A stretch of 64,000 nt of DNA from Glebionis coronaria (taxonomy: Eukaryota; Streptophyta; Magnoliopsida; Asterales; Asteraceae): positions 425,218,400-425,282,399 of the forward strand of contig CM046874.1 in assembly GCA_025667525.1 (NCBI GenBank), given 5' to 3'. The notes below the pieces were generated by a model, which was given only the letters and a program-made list of their open reading frames with translations, was not told the origin of the DNA and ran no database searches. Made by a program: the position numbers and the translations under genes. Positions 60,818 through 64,000 of this stretch are shown here, piece after piece. How positions within the stretch are numbered: position 1 is the stretch's first letter; each line of letters starts with the position of its first letter.

Positions 60818-63581
60818 TTAGTTCATGGGGAACGTGGTGAGGGATGGAATCACCTCCTGAGAGGTGTCCTCACCAAAGTACAACTTCACTCGTTGGCCAT
60901 TCACCTTAAAATTTGGTCCATTAGGTTGAGCGAGCTCGAGAGTACCATATGGAAAAATTTGGGCAATGGTGAATGGGCCGGACCAACGAGATTTGAGCTT
61001 TCCCGAGAAGATTTTCAACCGAGAGTTAAAAAGTAAGACTTTGTCTCCAACATGGAACTCTCGGTTTTTGATCTTGGAGTCGTGAATGAGCTTAGTTCTT
61101 TCCTTATAGATCAAAGAATTTTCATAAGCCTCATTCCGAAGTTCATTCAGCTCATTGAGTTGGATCTTGCGTAGGTCACCGGCTTTGTTTATATCAAAAT
61201 TAGCCCACTTCAAGGCCCAATAAGCCTTGTGCTCCAACTCAATGGGGAGGTGGCACGCTTTCCCGTACACAAGACGATAAGGCGTACAGCCGATCGGGGT
61301 CTTGTAAGCAGTACGGAAAGCCCACAAAGCATCATCTAATTTATCAGCCCATGAGGCACGATGCTCTCCCACGGTCCTTTCAAGAATTCGCTTCAGCCCT
61401 CGGTTGGATATTTCAGCCTGGCCATTAGTTTGTGGGTGGTAGGCTGTGGAAAGACGATGATTTACACCGTACTTAGCCATGACTCGAGCAAATTGATCAT
61501 TGCAGAAATGAGTCCCACGGTCACTAATAATGGCGCGAGGCACACCGAATCTAGCGAATAGAGCCTTCAAAAAGTTACAAACCACCCTTGCGTCATTAGT
61601 AGGCAAAGCTTTGGCTTCAACCCACTTCGAAACGTAGTCAACGGCTACAAGGATGTATTTGTTTCCTTTAGACGAAGGGAATGGCCCCATAAAGTCGATA
61701 CCCCAAACATCAAAAATTTCACACTCTTGAATAAAATTCTGAGGCATCTCGTCTTTATGTGTGATTTTGCCTTGCTTTTGGCAAACATCACATCGTTTGA
61801 CCATATCGTGAGCGTCACGGTATATGGAGGGCCAATAAAATCCCGAATCAAACACTTTCTTAGCGGTGTAGTTGGGACCAAAGTGACCACCGGTGGGTCC
61901 TTTGTGGCAAGCATCAAGGATGTCCGACGCTGCCGGTCCATCAACACATCAGCGAATTATCAGATCAGCACATTGTTTGAATAGGTAAGGGTCGTCCCAA
62001 AAGTAAGTCTTAATGTCGGTGAAGAACTTCTTCTTTTGTTGGGACGTCAACCCTTCCTTGAGAATTCCACCCGCCAAGTAGTTTGCAAAGTCCGCAAACC
62101 ACGGGGTTTCATTCGGCTTCGAGTTTATAGACATTAAGGTCTCCAAGGGAAAAGAATCATTGATTTCTTTGGTCGGATGATCCCCTTGGTATGGATCCTC
62201 AAGTCTACTAAGATGGTCCGCGGCTAAGTTTTCTGCTCCTTTTTTATCGCGGATGTCGATTTTAAATTCCTGGAGCAGCAAAACCCAGCGAAGAAGTCTT
62301 GGTTTGGAATCTTGCTTTGTCAACAAGTACTTCAACGCGGAATGATCGGTGTACACAATGGTGGTAGAAAGGACAAGATAGGGGCGGAATTTTTCAAAAG
62401 CATAGACAACGGCTAAAAGCTCTTTTTCGATTGTCGTATAATGCAATTGTGCCCCAGTCATTGTCTTGCTAGCGTAATGGATTGGTTGGAAGTGTTTATT
62501 CACTCTTTGTCCAAGAACCGCTCCAATAGCAAAATCACTAGCATCGCACATCAACTCAAAAGGCAGTTCCCAATTAGGGGTAACTAAGACGGGTGCCTTA
62601 GTTAGCTTATCCTTAAGCGAGTTGAAGGCTTCAAGACACTCTTTAGAGAAGATAAAAGGAGTATCTTTCTCTAAGAGGTGGGTCATCGGGCGAGCGATTT
62701 GCGAAAAATCTTTGATGAATCGACGGTAAAAGCCCGCATGACCCAAGAAACTTCTCACACCCTTCACAGTTGAAGGTGGAGGCAACTTTGCTATAACATC
62801 AACTTTAGCACGGTCTACTTCAAGACCGGCTTTCGAAATCTTATGTCCAAGCACGACGCCTTCTTTTACCATAAAATGGCATTTTTCCCAATTTAGAACA
62901 AGGCGAGTGTCTTCGCACCGCTTTAGCATACGTTCTAAATTGGCAAGGCAAGATGAGAAGGAATCCCCGAAGACCGAGAAATCATCCATGAAGACTTCCA
63001 TGGTTTGTTCAACCATGTCATGGAAGATAGCTAACATACACCTTTGGAAAGTCCCGGGCGCATTACATAAGCCAAAAGGCATTCTTTTGTAAGCGAAAGT
63101 GCCATAGGGACAAGTGAATGTAGTCTTCTCTTGATCTTGGGGATCGATGGGTATTTGAAAATAACCCGAGAAACCATCGAGAAAGCAGTAATATTCATTA
63201 CCGGCTAATCGTTCAAGCATTTGGTCCATGAAAGGTAGAGGGAAATGATCCTTTCTCGTGGCATCATTGAGTTTGCGGTAGTCTATACAAACTCTCCACC
63301 CAGTAACGAGACGAGTGGGAATCAACTCGTTGTGTTCATTGGGAACAACAGTTATTCCGCCCTTCTTGGGCACACAATGGATTGGACTAACCCACGGTGA
63401 ATCCGAAATAGGGTAAATCATACCCGCATCAAGAAGTTTGATAACCTCTGTTTTGATGACTTCATGTATTTTTGGATTCACCCTTCGTTGGCTTTGAATA
63501 GTGGGCTTATAGTCGTCCTCCATGAGAATTTTGTGCGTGCAGAAGTGAGGATCAATTCCACGAATATCCGAGATTTTCCAC
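60818..63581 (-). pseudogene. Truncated Athila pol (RT, RNase H, integrase) of the second copy
   Basis: Same frame as 51467-54230 of the complete copy. The comparison shows directly that CGA in the complete copy is TGA here (61949-61951), cutting integrase from RNase H. Gag, protease and the spacer before RT are missing, because the element ends at 63581 against copia A gag. RT (FMDDFSVFG), RNase H and the integrase core are otherwise conserved. It has no start of its own and is a dead fragment. Confidence 0.93.
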
Positions 63582-63800
63582 ATTGTTCACCACGATGGTA
63601 CCATAGTCAAGTGGACCATTTAAAATTGACTTAACCATAAGCCTCCCATATACCGGTTTTCCCTTAAGGTAAGACATCATCCGGCCTTGCCATGCTTCAA
63701 AAACTTCTTTGATGAGCATTGGCGGGCGATTATCCGTTCCCGTAATGACGGAAATATCCGTAAGGGATGTCATCTGAGGCATTACTGAATTCGGATTCAT
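63582..63800 (-). pseudogene. Copia A gag, N-terminal part
   Basis: The - strand ATG at 63800 opens a typical copia gag start (NRPPMLIKEVFEAWQGRM, SILNGPL), about 73 codons long before the Athila junction. The rest of gag resumes at 48005, but by family comparison roughly 100-120 central capsid codons are missing, so host sequence was deleted along with the Athila end. Confidence 0.85.
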
Positions 63801-64000
63801 TTTGTTAACTTCAAAGAGACAAAGATTATCGGTTGATCGAGCAGTGAAGTAAAGCTTGTGAATTGTGTTGAGTTTTTGTTGTAAGAAACCAAGATTAAAT
63901 CCTCTAAAAAATCGTCGAAAAGAACAAGTAAAATAACTCTTGATTCGGAACTTTTTGTTGATTCGGAAGTTTGATTCGGAAGATTTGGCTTGGAATACCT
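63801..64000 (-). other. Copia A leader with TTCGGAA motifs
   Basis: Untranslated sequence upstream of gag. Three GATTCGGAA copies lie within 63940-63985, in an arrangement like that in the Athila LTR. The primer site and 5' LTR must lie right of the window. Confidence 0.7.

Larger units (their letters stand above)
48006..63581 (-). mobile_element. Tandem of two Athila-type Ty3/gypsy elements sharing an LTR
   Basis: The order on the + strand is LTR (48006-49532), full internal region, LTR (57357-58883), then the 3' part of a second internal region to 63581. The two copies run in register at a constant offset of 9351 for 6225 bp with about ten base differences counted by eye. The second copy lacks gag, protease and its 5' LTR. 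It abuts copia A gag at 63582. No matching target duplication is visible, as expected if one end was deleted. Confidence 0.93.
21254..64000 (-). mobile_element. Copia A: very large Ty1/copia element, host of two nested elements
   Basis: On the - strand it contains a leader (64000-63801), gag N-terminus (63800-63582), gag C-terminus (48005-47084), coiled-coil segment, linker, protease and integrase (to 42615), RT/RNase H (31774-29481), a predicted intron with minisatellite, a third ORF (27404-23550), a 3' UTR, a polypurine tract and the 3' LTR (21573-21254). A Tekay element (31775-42614) and an Athila tandem (48006-63581) split it. Without them about 16.3 kb is visible and the 5' LTR is still missing, which is very large for a copia element. 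The two flanks at the Tekay site continue the same pol frame, which proves the nesting. Confidence 0.9.

Overview
The window is nuclear DNA of a flowering plant and is almost entirely transposable elements. The copia third ORF, the linker between copia gag and protease, and the FAR1-like protein have motif strings I associate with predicted proteins of the daisy family (Asteraceae, e.g. Tanacetum or Artemisia). That placement is from memory and was not checked. I see no intact host gene, no rRNA or tRNA gene and no CRISPR array.

Left part (1-17.7 kb). 1-6801 is the decayed 3' part of a Ty3/gypsy Tekay-like element on the + strand, ending in a 3.4 kb LTR. It lies against the 3' end of a Ty1/copia element (about 6802-7853). 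A pure (AT)n tract of about 240 bp follows. Two multi-exon pseudogenes then face each other: a ULP1-like (C48) protease on + (8201-11871), whose catalytic Cys codon reads Ser, and a FAR1/MULE-transposase-like gene on - (13052-16497). A SINE-like relic lies between them. About 0.7 kb of short inverted and tandem repeats (16965-17675) closes the block.

Right part (17.7-64 kb) is a nest of LTR retrotransposons. Copia B (- strand; 3' LTR 17740-18649) is interrupted within its third ORF by copia A (- strand; 3' LTR 21254-21573, running past the right edge). Copia A is interrupted twice. A young Tekay element (+ strand, 31775-42614) sits in its pol. A tandem of Athila-type elements (- strand, 48006-63581) sits in its gag. 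Without the inserts, at least 16.3 kb of copia A is visible: leader, gag with zinc knuckle, a long coiled-coil segment, protease, integrase, RT/RNase H, a predicted spliced leader whose intron holds a 15-bp minisatellite, a third ORF of about 1284 codons, a 3' UTR and the 3' LTR.

The intact enzyme-coding frames are the Athila gag-pol (51467-57142, 1891 codons without a stop) and most of the Tekay gag-pol, which has one amber codon in gag. Copia A is broken by three in-frame stops or shifts plus the two insertions. Many premature stops are what C-to-T change at CG or CHG sites would give, as expected for methylated plant transposons. The most unusual signals are the large copia element with its third ORF, and a TTCGGAA-type repeat found both in copia A and in the unrelated Athila LTR.
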